This document shows positions 23,440 through 31,598 of a stretch of DNA of 64,000 nt, one piece after another. The position numbers were made by a program, and so were the translations under genes. The notes beneath the pieces are model-generated. The model saw only the letters and a program-made list of their open reading frames with translations. It made no database searches and had not been told where the DNA came from. Location: NCBI RefSeq assembly GCF_026914185.1, contig NC_070570.1:4588001-4652000 (forward strand), given 5' to 3'. Numbering within the stretch: the first letter of the stretch is position 1; each line of letters begins with the position of its first letter. This DNA comes from Puccinia triticina. Taxonomy: Eukaryota; Basidiomycota; Pucciniomycetes; Pucciniales; Pucciniaceae.

Positions 23440-24187
23440 TGAGGAACTCTGGCCGGTGCTAGGCTGGCAGCAGTTTGGGGAGGGGAATGGAAAAAGAAAT
23501 GAGTAGCTTTGCGTATGCCCTCCGGGATGATTGGCCAAAAAGGAGCGCTGAGAGTCGTGTAAGCGTGGGGGGGGGGGGATTTTCTGACGGCTGGAGATGC
23601 GCGTCGGCGGATTTTGTTTTGAGAGGTAGCCAGGGATACTGCCGGCGGGGTTGTGATCTAAACCAGAAAGTTGGAGGAGATCTGCGTTGGCGGGGTAATG
23701 AACTTAAGAGACGTGAGACTTTGGGCAGACTGTTTGCCAAGACTTTGACTTAAACTTTGATGGAGAGCTGAAAATTTTGGTTCAGAGTAGGTCCATGCCG
23801 CTCCAAAGCCTGAGTTCAAACTGAACTCAAACCTTGGAGTTGGTGACATGTAGCAGACATCTCATCACAACCTAGCGCGCACGCGCGCGCTACAACGAAC
23901 AAAACCGCAGACACAAGACAAAGCAAAATGAAACAAGACAAAAACCAACCCTCCTCATCCAAAACCTAACCAAGGCGCGCATATAAGAAAAGAAATTAAC
24001 AAACATGATGAAGGAAAAATAGAACCAGGAGAACAGAAACAAAAGGAAAGAAAGAAAGGAAGAGAAACCTGAGACGCCTTGAGGATAAAACTTGAGGTCT
24101 TGATGCCTTGAATCTTGACGTCCTCCGGCGCGCGCCATGCGCGGCAAAAAAGCTTGATCCTACGCGTGTACCAGATTGTCCACCACA
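23440..24187 (-). repeat. 3' LTR of the gypsy element
   Basis: 748 bp; plus-strand start TGAGGAACTCTGGCCGG, end TTGTCCACCACA. About the last 408 bp are identical by eye to the 5' LTR, and the first 130 bp nearly so, but a block of about 200 bp (23570-23770) differs strongly. It contains a palindrome GAGTTCAAACTGAACTC and an alternating CGCGCACGCGCGCG stretch. Confidence 0.95.
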
Positions 24188-24197
24188 TCCACCCACG
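24188..24197 (-). other. Polypurine tract
   Basis: CGTGGGTGGA on the minus strand lies directly before the 3' LTR start (TGTGGTGG), the usual place for plus-strand primer formation. Confidence 0.6.
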
Positions 24198-24256
24198 ACT
24201 TTCAGTCTGTCCCTAGACTGCTTGTCCAATGCCCGTGCCTAAAGACAATCCAAGCC

Positions 24257-24378
24257 CTGAGAGATAAAAAGAAACAAACCAGGCGCTCCCGCGGTGCTCA
24301 CGAACGTGGCAAGAAGTAGAGTTTTTGAAAATCGCGGTAGTAAATACCCGGGAGGTGCACACTTGGAGAGGAACTTAC
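24257..24378 (-). repeat. Intron-like cassette D (122 bp)
   Basis: Donor GTAAGTTCCTC at the integrase stop (the TAA of the stop is inside the donor), then GTGCACCTCC and GTGAGC blocks, then a pyrimidine tract ending ATCTCTCAG. If spliced, the stop is removed and the integrase gains a short tail. Confidence 0.55.
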
Positions 24379-25511
24379 TTGTGGTCAGCAATGTCCTCCC
24401 GGGAAAAGAACCTCTTCACTTGATCCGCGGCGAAGCGGCGCTTGAGCTCCGTGCCGTCCAGTTCCGCCAAGACATAAGAGCCCCCTTGTACCTGCTCAAC
24501 GACGCGATACGGGCCGTTCCAACGATGCGCAAACAACTGGCCACACTGCACTTCCAGTGACCGGTTGTAGGCGAGGACCTGATCACCGGGCTTGAGCGGT
24601 TCGCGAATCTTCAAGCCTTGCTTCTCCTCCCAGTACCGGACCAAATCACCCCTAGCATCCATCATTTTCCTATAGGCAGCGCCGCAGGTCTCTTCGCTTC
24701 GCTCCAACTGCAGGGAGCGCGCGGCCAACAGATCCGCGGTAGTCTTGACCGAGTCCCAGTCCACGCCCAAATAAGATTCAATCTCCAGGTCCAAAGGGAG
24801 CACGGCCCGCTGGCCAAAAACAAGTTCATAGGGCGAGTAGCCCGTGGTCTGTTTCGTTGAAATGTGGTTGGCAAACAAAACCAAAGGCAAGAACTTGCAG
24901 CAGTTTTTGCCGCTTTTGCCCGCCAACTTCACTAGTGCTGCCTTGAGGGGTCCGTGGCCACGCTCCACCATACCTTGCCCTTCGAGGTAGTAGGGGGTAG
25001 ACACACAATGCTGGCCGGGTAGAGCCCGCAACATAGCCGCCAGTGCCCCGCCAAACTCGGAGCCTCCATCCGTTGAATACACCTGAGCTAGCCCGTACCA
25101 CATCGTCCAATGCTCTTGCAAGAATGCCGCAACCGCCTCCAACGTCAAGTTATTGAGTATCTTTGCTTCCACCCAACCTGAGAAGTCGTCCCGCGCGACT
25201 ATTAAATACTTGGCGCCGCCGGCCTTCAGATGCACAGCGTCCATGGAAACCCGACCGAAAATCGTTGACTCGCCCGTGGGATAGCGCAATTCTTGCGGGC
25301 GTCGAAGATCTTTCTTTTGACACGCTTCACAACTTTGGCACCACTTAGCCACTGCATCCTTCAACAACGGCCACCAAAATCGCTCCAAAACCCGGCGATA
25401 TGTCTCAGTTGAGCCTTGATGGCCCAATTCTTTGTGAAGCTTGGTGAGGATCTCCTGCTGCTTTGCCAGGATTGTGACGACTATTTGGGGTAGGGGACTT
25501 CCCCTCTTCAT
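24375..25511 (-). CDS. Gypsy integrase domain
   Basis: 378 residues in the same frame as RT, separated from it by one TGA. The N-terminal zinc-binding module HKELGH...CQSCEAC is intact. The catalytic D,D,E core is present: VSMDAVHLK, YSTDGGSEF, GMVERGHGPL. A C-terminal region follows with GDQVLAYN and RWNGPYRVVEQVQGGSYVLA, as in gypsy integrases; I see no chromodomain. The frame ends in a TAA that doubles as part of a splice-donor-like GTAAGT. Family knowledge: the enzyme inserts the cDNA into host DNA. Confidence 0.92.
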   Translation of the reverse strand: MKRGSPLPQIVVTILAKQQEILTKLHKELGHQGSTETYRRVLERFWWPLLKDAVAKWCQSCEACQKKDLRRPQELRYPTGESTIFGRVSMDAVHLKAGGAKYLIVARDDFSGWVEAKILNNLTLEAVAAFLQEHWTMWYGLAQVYSTDGGSEFGGALAAMLRALPGQHCVSTPYYLEGQGMVERGHGPLKAALVKLAGKSGKNCCKFLPLVLFANHISTKQTTGYSPYELVFGQRAVLPLDLEIESYLGVDWDSVKTTADLLAARSLQLERSEETCGAAYRKMMDARGDLVRYWEEKQGLKIREPLKPGDQVLAYNRSLEVQCGQLFAHRWNGPYRVVEQVQGGSYVLAELDGTELKRRFAADQVKRFFSREDIADHK

Positions 25512-25514
25512 GAG

Positions 25515-27251
25515 TCAACCGGCTTGTAGGAAAAATTCTGACGATTGTCGCTTCATTGTGCGGAACTCCTTTGCGTCCATCTCATCAGGCTTGCAAAGCG
25601 TAGCTAAGAACCCCTCCATTTTCCGCCAGTAACCTTCTTGATAACCCGAGTAGACGCCATCTGTGCTAGCGGCGTAAGAGTGCCATGCCTTGACATGCGG
25701 GGCTTCCTCATCAAAATCCAAGGGTGGATCCGAGTTTTCGTCATTACAAGGTCGCCGAGAAAGCCCGTCCGGCATGGTGAAAGATTTCCCGGGCCGGTGG
25801 ACGATGTCGAATGAAAAAAGCTGTATGAAGGAAACCCATCGCGTCATGGGCGCGTTTGGTAGGCTTGGGGCGTTGATCATCTCTATCAAAGAATGCGCGT
25901 CAACCTGAAGCTCGAAATGTTGTCCCCACAGGACTGTTTGCAGCTTCTTCAGAACACGTGCAACGCCGCAAAGCTCCAGCTTGGGCTGGGAATACCGGGA
26001 TTCGACGTCGGAGAACAAAAGTGACTCATAAAGGGCAGGCCGGTCGAGTCCATTCGCGTCTTCTTGCGTGAGAACCGCGCCCGCTGCGTGGAAGCTTGAA
26101 TCCACAGCTAACTTGAGCTTGCCGGCGTCCGGACCATACATGATCTTCACCAAAACTATGTCCTGGCCAACAATAATCTTCAACCGCTTGAAGGCCTCGT
26201 CGCAGTCTTCAGTCCAATCCCATTCTGAATCCTTACGCGTCAAGCGCCTCAACGGGAGACAAATCTCGGACAAGTGGGGTATAAAATTCCGTACATAGAC
26301 CACCACGCCCAAAAAACCGCGCACTTCCGTAGGGTTTACCGGTGTGGGCCACGAGAGACTTTTATTCACCTTGGTCCTCGCCATTTTTCGGCCTTCCTTG
26401 CACACCACATGTCCCACGATCTCAAGCGTAGGGACACACGCGGCCAGCTTCGAAGCTGAGACGGTTAATCCGGATTCTTCAATGCGGAAAAGGATCCGCT
26501 CGAGGGTCGTAGCGTACTCCCAGATAAAGCGTCGAATCCCAGAGTGCCAAGAAAGGGGCTCATTGTCGTAATCAGAAACGGGTCCTTTGATACCCCCATC
26601 GTCTATGAAAATGCCGGCGTGATCGGGGATTTCATCCTGTAGTATCCAGACCATCTGCGCCTGGTAAATGGCCACAGAGTTAGTAGCACCCTGTGGAAGG
26701 CGCGTGAGCTGAAAGCGTCCTAGTGGCGTGTCGAAAGTCGTCAGGGGTCTAGAGATGGGGTCCAGGGCGCGCTCGTCGTAGCCGCCCATGATGTCACCTA
26801 AGCCGTAGCAGGCCCGTCCCGCGAAGGACTCAACGAATTCCTCCGTGGCCGGCAGAATTCCGGCGTCCTTAATGGTCACTTTGTTGAGGGGTTGCAGATC
26901 GTGTACTACCCTCAGCTTCCCGTTGCCCTTCAACACACAGAAGACGGGGCTGGTGTAGCTCGAGGTGGACTGCTTGTAAAGTCCGTTCTTGACGCGCTCC
27001 CGGATAATCTGGATGTACTCGTCGATTTTTGCAGCCGGTATAGGGATGCGCTTCTTTTGCCAGGGCTCATGGTCGACCACCGGAATAATGTACGGCATGC
27101 CGTACGAATCCTTGAGCAAGCCGCGCTCCTCTGGGGTGAAAGCAATCAACCGATTCCTCTCCGATAGCACGTTCTTGATCAAATTAAGCTCATCCGGTTT
27201 CAACCAACCGTTGGGGCCGAAATTCACGACTCGCAGACGCTCCTCCGTCAC
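25515..27251 (-). CDS. Gypsy reverse transcriptase and RNase H
   Basis: 578 residues without an ATG at the block start; it follows an in-frame TGA. RT motifs: TSSYTSPVFCVLKGNGKLRV, VHDLQPLNKVT, RLPQGATNS and the catalytic FIDDGG (YxDD variant). RNase H follows: LAVDSSFHAAGAVLTQE, PKLELCGVARVLKKL and QVDAHSLIEMI, giving the D-E-D set. DGLSRRP ends the connection, typical of gypsy. All key residues are seen, so the only obvious lesions are the flanking TGA codons. Confidence 0.92.
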   Translation of the reverse strand: MTEERLRVVNFGPNGWLKPDELNLIKNVLSERNRLIAFTPEERGLLKDSYGMPYIIPVVDHEPWQKKRIPIPAAKIDEYIQIIRERVKNGLYKQSTSSYTSPVFCVLKGNGKLRVVHDLQPLNKVTIKDAGILPATEEFVESFAGRACYGLGDIMGGYDERALDPISRPLTTFDTPLGRFQLTRLPQGATNSVAIYQAQMVWILQDEIPDHAGIFIDDGGIKGPVSDYDNEPLSWHSGIRRFIWEYATTLERILFRIEESGLTVSASKLAACVPTLEIVGHVVCKEGRKMARTKVNKSLSWPTPVNPTEVRGFLGVVVYVRNFIPHLSEICLPLRRLTRKDSEWDWTEDCDEAFKRLKIIVGQDIVLVKIMYGPDAGKLKLAVDSSFHAAGAVLTQEDANGLDRPALYESLLFSDVESRYSQPKLELCGVARVLKKLQTVLWGQHFELQVDAHSLIEMINAPSLPNAPMTRWVSFIQLFSFDIVHRPGKSFTMPDGLSRRPCNDENSDPPLDFDEEAPHVKAWHSYAASTDGVYSGYQEGYWRKMEGFLATLCKPDEMDAKEFRTMKRQSSEFFLQAG

Positions 27252-28247
27252 TCAACCGCGCGGAATGAAGGGGCCGGCCAGTGATTTAGAAAGACCTCGG
27301 TAGGGATCACGCGAGAGAGGCGGCATTTGAAGTGGGGGGTTCAACTGCTGTGGCATCGGCAAGTTGACTGGCTTCACCTTGCGCGCCACCGGCTTATACT
27401 TCGCCGCAAAGGTTAAGAACCCTTCCTCCTTCCATGCTTTGACCAAAGCCGACTGCCCGCCAAGCGTCAAACCCTTTTCCATCAATAGCCAAGTCCGATG
27501 CTCCTGTTGGTCCTCGAAGGCAGCCTTGTCTGAATAGGAGAAACCAAAAAAGCATCCATTGCTCACGTATGTGGCACGAGGTAGGGCTTCGACTAGGTTG
27601 AGAGCATCACGCCTCGGAGGTGCACATTGGGAGGAACTTACTTTCACTCCAAATGGCCTCCACGGTGGTGCAAAACTAACCTCGCCTCCTTCAATCGCCA
27701 AAGTCCAACAAAATAGTTTAACCTCATTATGGAGGGTCATTAGTTTTCCCTCGTCGCGAAGGCTTGGGAGTTTAGGCTCATCGCGGAGCTGAACTAGATT
27801 AATCTTGTTGCGGAGAACGCCATAGGACGTATCTAGTTTATCCTTGTTCCGGAGACTAGATTTGTGACCTAGTTTATTCTCTTTGCGGAGACGAGTAGAA
27901 GTCAAAACCAGCGCTAGTTTTTCCTCATTGCGGAGGCGTGCTTGATAGGGCGCAAGGCCAACTGGAATAGGGAAGCAAAGCGGATCGACAGAAGGGCTCA
28001 CATGTGTGGCATGTAATGTTTTCGACGACTTAAGAGCATCACGCCCGGAGGTGCACAATTGGGAGGAACTTACTTTTGTTTCTCTCAACCTCCGCAGACA
28101 ACCAACATCCTTTCCTCCTGAACCTCCCGCAAAACCATTGCCGCCCTCGGGCCTTCCTGGAGCCTGAACTGCATCTGAAACTTGAGAGGAGTCGGAAGAA
28201 ACTTGAGAAGCCCCTAAAGAGCTGAAAGAAGAGACTGAATTAACCAA
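27252..28247 (-). CDS. Gypsy pol spacer between protease and RT
   Basis: 331 residues in the RT frame, not recognisable as an enzyme. It contains two of the four intron-like cassettes (read through as KVSSSQ...DAL... ATxVS) and, between them, seven degenerate copies of a seven-residue motif of the type LRNExKL. It is likely partly intronic rather than all protein. It ends at TGA 27252-27254. Confidence 0.5.
   Translation of the reverse strand: MVNSVSSFSSLGASQVSSDSSQVSDAVQAPGRPEGGNGFAGGSGGKDVGCLRRLRETKVSSSQLCTSGRDALKSSKTLHATHVSPSVDPLCFPIPVGLAPYQARLRNEEKLALVLTSTRLRKENKLGHKSSLRNKDKLDTSYGVLRNKINLVQLRDEPKLPSLRDEGKLMTLHNEVKLFCWTLAIEGGEVSFAPPWRPFGVKVSSSQCAPPRRDALNLVEALPRATYVSNGCFFGFSYSDKAAFEDQQEHRTWLLMEKGLTLGGQSALVKAWKEEGFLTFAAKYKPVARKVKPVNLPMPQQLNPPLQMPPLSRDPYRGLSKSLAGPFIPRG
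27530..27641 (-). repeat. Intron-like cassette C (112 bp)
   Basis: Donor GTAAGTTCCTCCCAATGTGC, conserved GTGCACCTCC, ACGTGAGC, then TTTCTCCTATTCAG. Confidence 0.55.
27715..27950 (-). repeat. Seven short interspersed repeats inside the gypsy spacer
   Basis: On the minus strand CTCCGCAATGAGGAAAAACT and six variants (consensus CTCCGCAAYRAGGATAAACT) are spaced 20-40 bp apart, each coding L-R-N-E-x-K-L-like residues. No role is known to me. Confidence 0.65.
27962..28073 (-). repeat. Intron-like cassette B (112 bp)
   Basis: Donor GTAAGTTCCTCCCAATTGTG, GTGCACCTCC, CATGTGAGC, then TTCCCTATTCCAG. Same length as cassette C. Confidence 0.55.
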
Positions 28248-28431
28248 AGGAAACGTTTTTTCTGAATTTTTCGAGTTTTCTAATTGTTTTCGGGTTTCTT
28301 GAGTTGATTTTCTTGATGCACATGGGAAGAGAGAGAGAAATAGCGCCCATGAGTCCCTAAAAGCACAGTTGATCCAGCGGCAAGATGTTGGGACTCTAGA
28401 TTAGATCTGCCGCCTCCCGAATCAACTGGAT

Positions 28432-29559
28432 CTACAAAAAATGTCGACCCTCCAAAGGGTCCTCGCGAGCCTTTCCTTTATGAGAAAGGACCGCCCTACG
28501 TCCATGCCCCGGAAACTCGCGCTCCCAGCGCCCGGAATCCACTGAACATAACAAGACCTCGATTTTGCGCCCAGTCGAATCAGGTAAAAGGATCCTCTCA
28601 CCGACTTGATTGTCAAAGTTGAGAGTCGCGTTAAAATCCATCAGAAAGGGCCGGCCAAAGATGAGAGGCCCGTCCATGCGCGTAATCCAAAAATGGCAGG
28701 ATCCTACGATGGTCTTGCCCACGCGAATAGGAACATCCTTGGCGACTCCTACCAGCTCGCACGCCTGATTACCGATTCCGTAAACGGCCGAGCTGAAGTT
28801 CACACGCAGGCTAATATTGAACTTATTAGCCATTGAATCTGAGATAAGATTCAACTGCAAGCCGGAATCTATCAGAGGAAGTGCATTACTCTCCTCGTCG
28901 CCCACCAAACAGGGCATGTGACCCAGAGGACAAGAATAGAGCCTCATTCCATCAATTTGTCCCTCCCCTTCTGAGTCTTCGGCCAGCGTCCCAGAAGCCA
29001 CCTTCAGCTCCTCCGGCCCGACCTCCACACGCCTGCGCGACACCCATTTCTTCATTCCTTTGGCCACCGACGGGGCCACCGCTAGCAACTCGGCCACAGT
29101 GACGTTAGGCACCGGAAGGTCGAACATCTTCTTGAGCATGCCCTCCACCGTGTTTGGATGATCCTTTGAAACGCCGCGTTTGAATCGCACCTTAGGAGAC
29201 GTCTCAGGCGTAGCTGGCGCAGCTGGGTCGTCCTTCAATGAATCCTCAGTCGGAGGAGCCGAGGGAATCCGCTCGAATAACTCCGGTTCGGTGTCCATCT
29301 CTTCCGCCTCCAATCCAACTCTTGGAGCCAAAGCCTTACGCAATGGCCGCCGCGCCGTCAAGGGAGGGACTTCAGGAGCCTTAAAAGGCCTAGGGGCCTC
29401 GTGCTTCTTCTTTGCTGGGTCTGACTGATACACTCCTGAGAACAATTGTGATGAAATAGCCGGAGGCTGCCATGGATCCAGAGAACCGCACGTTGTCCTG
29501 AATTCCGCCTCTGAAGCACTAGCAGTTGTGGCCTTTGGACTGTAGGATGCCACCACGTG
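28432..29559 (-). CDS. Gypsy aspartic protease region
   Basis: In the same frame as gag, directly after its TGA; no ATG near the beginning. The active-site motif is LPLIDSGLQLNLIS (D-S-G in place of the common D-T-G), followed by the flap and the I-F-G-R-P-F-L motif (DGPLIFGRPFLMDFNATLNF) that fits the second half of a retropepsin. The N-terminal 170 residues are Pro/Ala-rich and unassigned. It ends at a TAG at 28432. It likely processes the Gag-Pol polyprotein. Confidence 0.85.
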   Translation of the reverse strand, partial: HVVASYSPKATTASASEAEFRTTCGSLDPWQPPAISSQLFSGVYQSDPAKKKHEAPRPFKAPEVPPLTARRPLRKALAPRVGLEAEEMDTEPELFERIPSAPPTEDSLKDDPAAPATPETSPKVRFKRGVSKDHPNTVEGMLKKMFDLPVPNVTVAELLAVAPSVAKGMKKWVSRRRVEVGPEELKVASGTLAEDSEGEGQIDGMRLYSCPLGHMPCLVGDEESNALPLIDSGLQLNLISDSMANKFNISLRVNFSSAVYGIGNQACELVGVAKDVPIRVGKTIVGSCHFWITRMDGPLIFGRPFLMDFNATLNFDNQVGERILLPDSTGRKIEVLLCSVDSGRWEREFPGHGRRAVLSHKGKAREDPLEGRHFL

Positions 29560-30552
29560 TCAAATAGGACGAGAGTTGTCCACTGGGATCAGCGCTCTGT
29601 TTGGAAGAAAGAAACTGCCGCCGCGCTGTTCCACCAACTTAGCCTCCTTGTCTTTTTGCAGCTCCGCGCATCGACCAAGTCCGTGACCCTCACGATGGCA
29701 ATAGTAGCAAACCATGGGTCCTCGCGGCGTTGACGACCTCGCCTGAGCCGTAAACTTCTGCTCTAGTCGCTGTTTGAACGACTGCAGCATGCGTTCGATC
29801 TCATCCACGGTTGCAGGAGCCCTAACTTGACTAGGGGTTTCCTTGGGGCGACGTTCAGTCTCCATTTTCAGCATTACATCGTTAGATTGCTTGAATGCAT
29901 CAACGTGAACCGGAACCTCGGCGCGTGAGCTTTCGAAGGTAAGTGCCGTCTGACTTTTCATCACCTCTTCAACGGCTTTCTTCAAGATTTCAAAAGTCGG
30001 TAGCTTAAACCTGTTGTCCTGGGTAGTAATCATGGTCTTGTCCTTAATTAGTTGGTCACGAATGCGCTCTTGTAAGCTGAGCGAGAAAGACTGATAATAC
30101 AACCGCTTGATTTCTTCAACGGAATCAATATGATCCTTGCGCAAAAGATAAGACTGAATCGGCTGCCAGGCTTTCTGGAAGTCTTGGAAGTCCACCACCG
30201 ATTTGACGCCTCCCCGGTCCTTCCACTCTTGAACCAAATCTTCCAAGTCCCGAGTTGTAAAGCGAGCAATATCTATCTTTCCCCAATGAGAAAGCATCGC
30301 CTCTCTGAGGAGCGTCCAGTTGGGGGGGTCGAATCCGTCTAGGGTCTCGACTACGTCCTTAACCTCCGCGGTGCGAATGAAGAACCGCACCTGCTGAGCC
30401 ATGTCCATCTCCAACGCGCCATCAAGTCGTGCTGCCAACTGATAGTCCGCCAAAAAACGCTCCACATTTGAGCCATCAAAACCTAAGGACTTGTCCTGTG
30501 GTTTAATCTTCACCATCCGTCCGTCAGATGATTTTGACAATGTTTCGGCCAT
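29560..30552 (-). CDS. Gypsy Gag protein
   Basis: 330 residues from ATG at 30552 to TGA. An N-terminal and central helical capsid-like region (FDGSNVERFLADYQLAARL, WLL-type blocks) leads to a CCHC zinc knuckle CYYCHREGHGLGRC near residue 282. Gag forms the virus-like particle and binds the RNA. The TGA at its end is in frame with the protease region, so Gag-Pol would need readthrough, or the TGA is a mutation. Confidence 0.92.
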   Translation of the reverse strand: MAETLSKSSDGRMVKIKPQDKSLGFDGSNVERFLADYQLAARLDGALEMDMAQQVRFFIRTAEVKDVVETLDGFDPPNWTLLREAMLSHWGKIDIARFTTRDLEDLVQEWKDRGGVKSVVDFQDFQKAWQPIQSYLLRKDHIDSVEEIKRLYYQSFSLSLQERIRDQLIKDKTMITTQDNRFKLPTFEILKKAVEEVMKSQTALTFESSRAEVPVHVDAFKQSNDVMLKMETERRPKETPSQVRAPATVDEIERMLQSFKQRLEQKFTAQARSSTPRGPMVCYYCHREGHGLGRCAELQKDKEAKLVEQRGGSFFLPNRALIPVDNSRPI

Positions 30553-30574
30553 TCCGAGAGAGCCGCTAGTTGTC

Positions 30575-30698
30575 CTGAGAGATAGAAATAAAAACAGACG
30601 ACGTTCGAGGGCTCACACGTGTGGCGACGTAATGTTGCGAAAAAAAAAAAAACTTTGCAGTAGAGAACCCGCGGAGGTGCACAATTGGGAGGACTTAC
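30575..30698 (-). repeat. Intron-like cassette A (124 bp), gag leader
   Basis: Donor GTAAGTCCTCCCAATTGTGC, GTGCACCTCC, ACACGTGTGAGC, then TTCTATCTCTCAG ending 22 bp before the gag ATG. It looks like a 5'-leader intron. Confidence 0.6.
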
Positions 30699-30790
30699 TT
30701 CTATCTCCCAGTGCCTCCGCCGCTGAACAATATACAAAGAAAGGAAAAAACTAAAAAAAACAAAGACCGCCAAGCATCTCAAAACCGTCC

Positions 30791-30847
30791 AAATCGGCGA
30801 GACTGTAAATCTTAAGGTCGCTGGTTTGATCCCGGCTCAGGGGACCA
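30791..30847 (-). other. Primer-binding site complementary to a tRNA-Tyr 3' half
   Basis: The plus strand here reads as the 3' half of a tRNA: anticodon loop CTGTAAA (anticodon GTA, Tyr), T-arm GCTGG-TTTGATC-CCGGC, 3' end AGGGGACCA, then two bases and the LTR. On the element strand this is the primer-binding site beginning TGGTCCCCTGAGCC. Complementarity reaches back through the anticodon arm, far beyond the usual 10-18 nt. Confidence 0.75.
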
Positions 30848-30849
30848 AA

Positions 30850-31598
30850 TGAGGAACTCTGGCCGGTGCTAGGCCGGCAGCAGTTCGGGGAGGGGAATGG
30901 AAAAAGAAATGAGTAGCTTTGCGTATGCCCTCCGGGATGATTGGCCAAAAAGGAGCGCTGAGAGTTGTGTAAGCGTGGGGGGGGGGGGTTGATTTTACGA
31001 CGGCTGGAGATGCGCGTCGGCGGGTTTTGTTTTGAGAGGAAGCCGGGGATACTGCCGGCGGGGTTGTGATCTAAACCAGAGAAGTGGAGGAGATCGGCGT
31101 TGAGGGAATAAGCTCAGAAGACGTGTGAAAATGCGGGCAAAAAGGCGCCAAGACAATAACTTAAACTTTGATGGAGGGCTGAAAATTACGGTTCAGAGTA
31201 GGTCCATGCCGCTCCAAAGCCTGAGTTCAAACTGAACTCAAACCTTGGAGTTGGTGACATGTAGCAGACATCTCATCACAACCTAGCGCGCACGCGCGCG
31301 CTACAACGAACAAAACCGCAGACACAAGACAAAGCAAAATGAAACAAGACAAAAACCAACCCTCCTCATCCAAAACCTAACCAAGGCGCGCATATAAGAA
31401 AAGAAATTAACAAACATGATGAAGGAAAAATAGAACCAGGAGAACAGAAACAAAAGGAAAGAAAGAAAGGAAGAGAAACCTGAGACGCCTTGAGGATAAA
31501 ACTTGAGGTCTTGATGCCTTGAATCTTGACGTCCTCCGGCGCGCGCCATGCGCGGCAAAAAAGCTTGATCCTACGCGTGTACCAGATTGTCCACCACA
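30850..31598 (-). repeat. 5' LTR of the gypsy element
   Basis: 749 bp, same ends as the 3' LTR, followed by CCGGT on the plus strand (target duplication). Confidence 0.95.

Larger units (their letters stand above)
23440..31598 (-). mobile_element. Ty3/gypsy LTR retrotransposon, 8.16 kb, full-length but inactivated
   Basis: Two LTRs of about 748 bp bound the element (TG...CA), with CCGG (or CCGGT) directly outside both ends as the target duplication. On the minus strand the order is 5' LTR, tRNA-type PBS, gag with a zinc knuckle, protease, spacer, RT-RNase H, integrase, polypurine tract, 3' LTR. Integrase after RT defines Ty3/gypsy. Three in-frame TGA codons (29560-29562, 27252-27254, 25515-25517) break gag-pol. 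Four related intron-like cassettes lie at the borders of the coding blocks. Confidence 0.95.

Noticed and set aside
25515..29562. Selenocysteine insertion at the TGA codons
   Set aside because: Fungi of this group are not known to make selenoproteins and no SECIS-like element was seen; mutation or readthrough is simpler.
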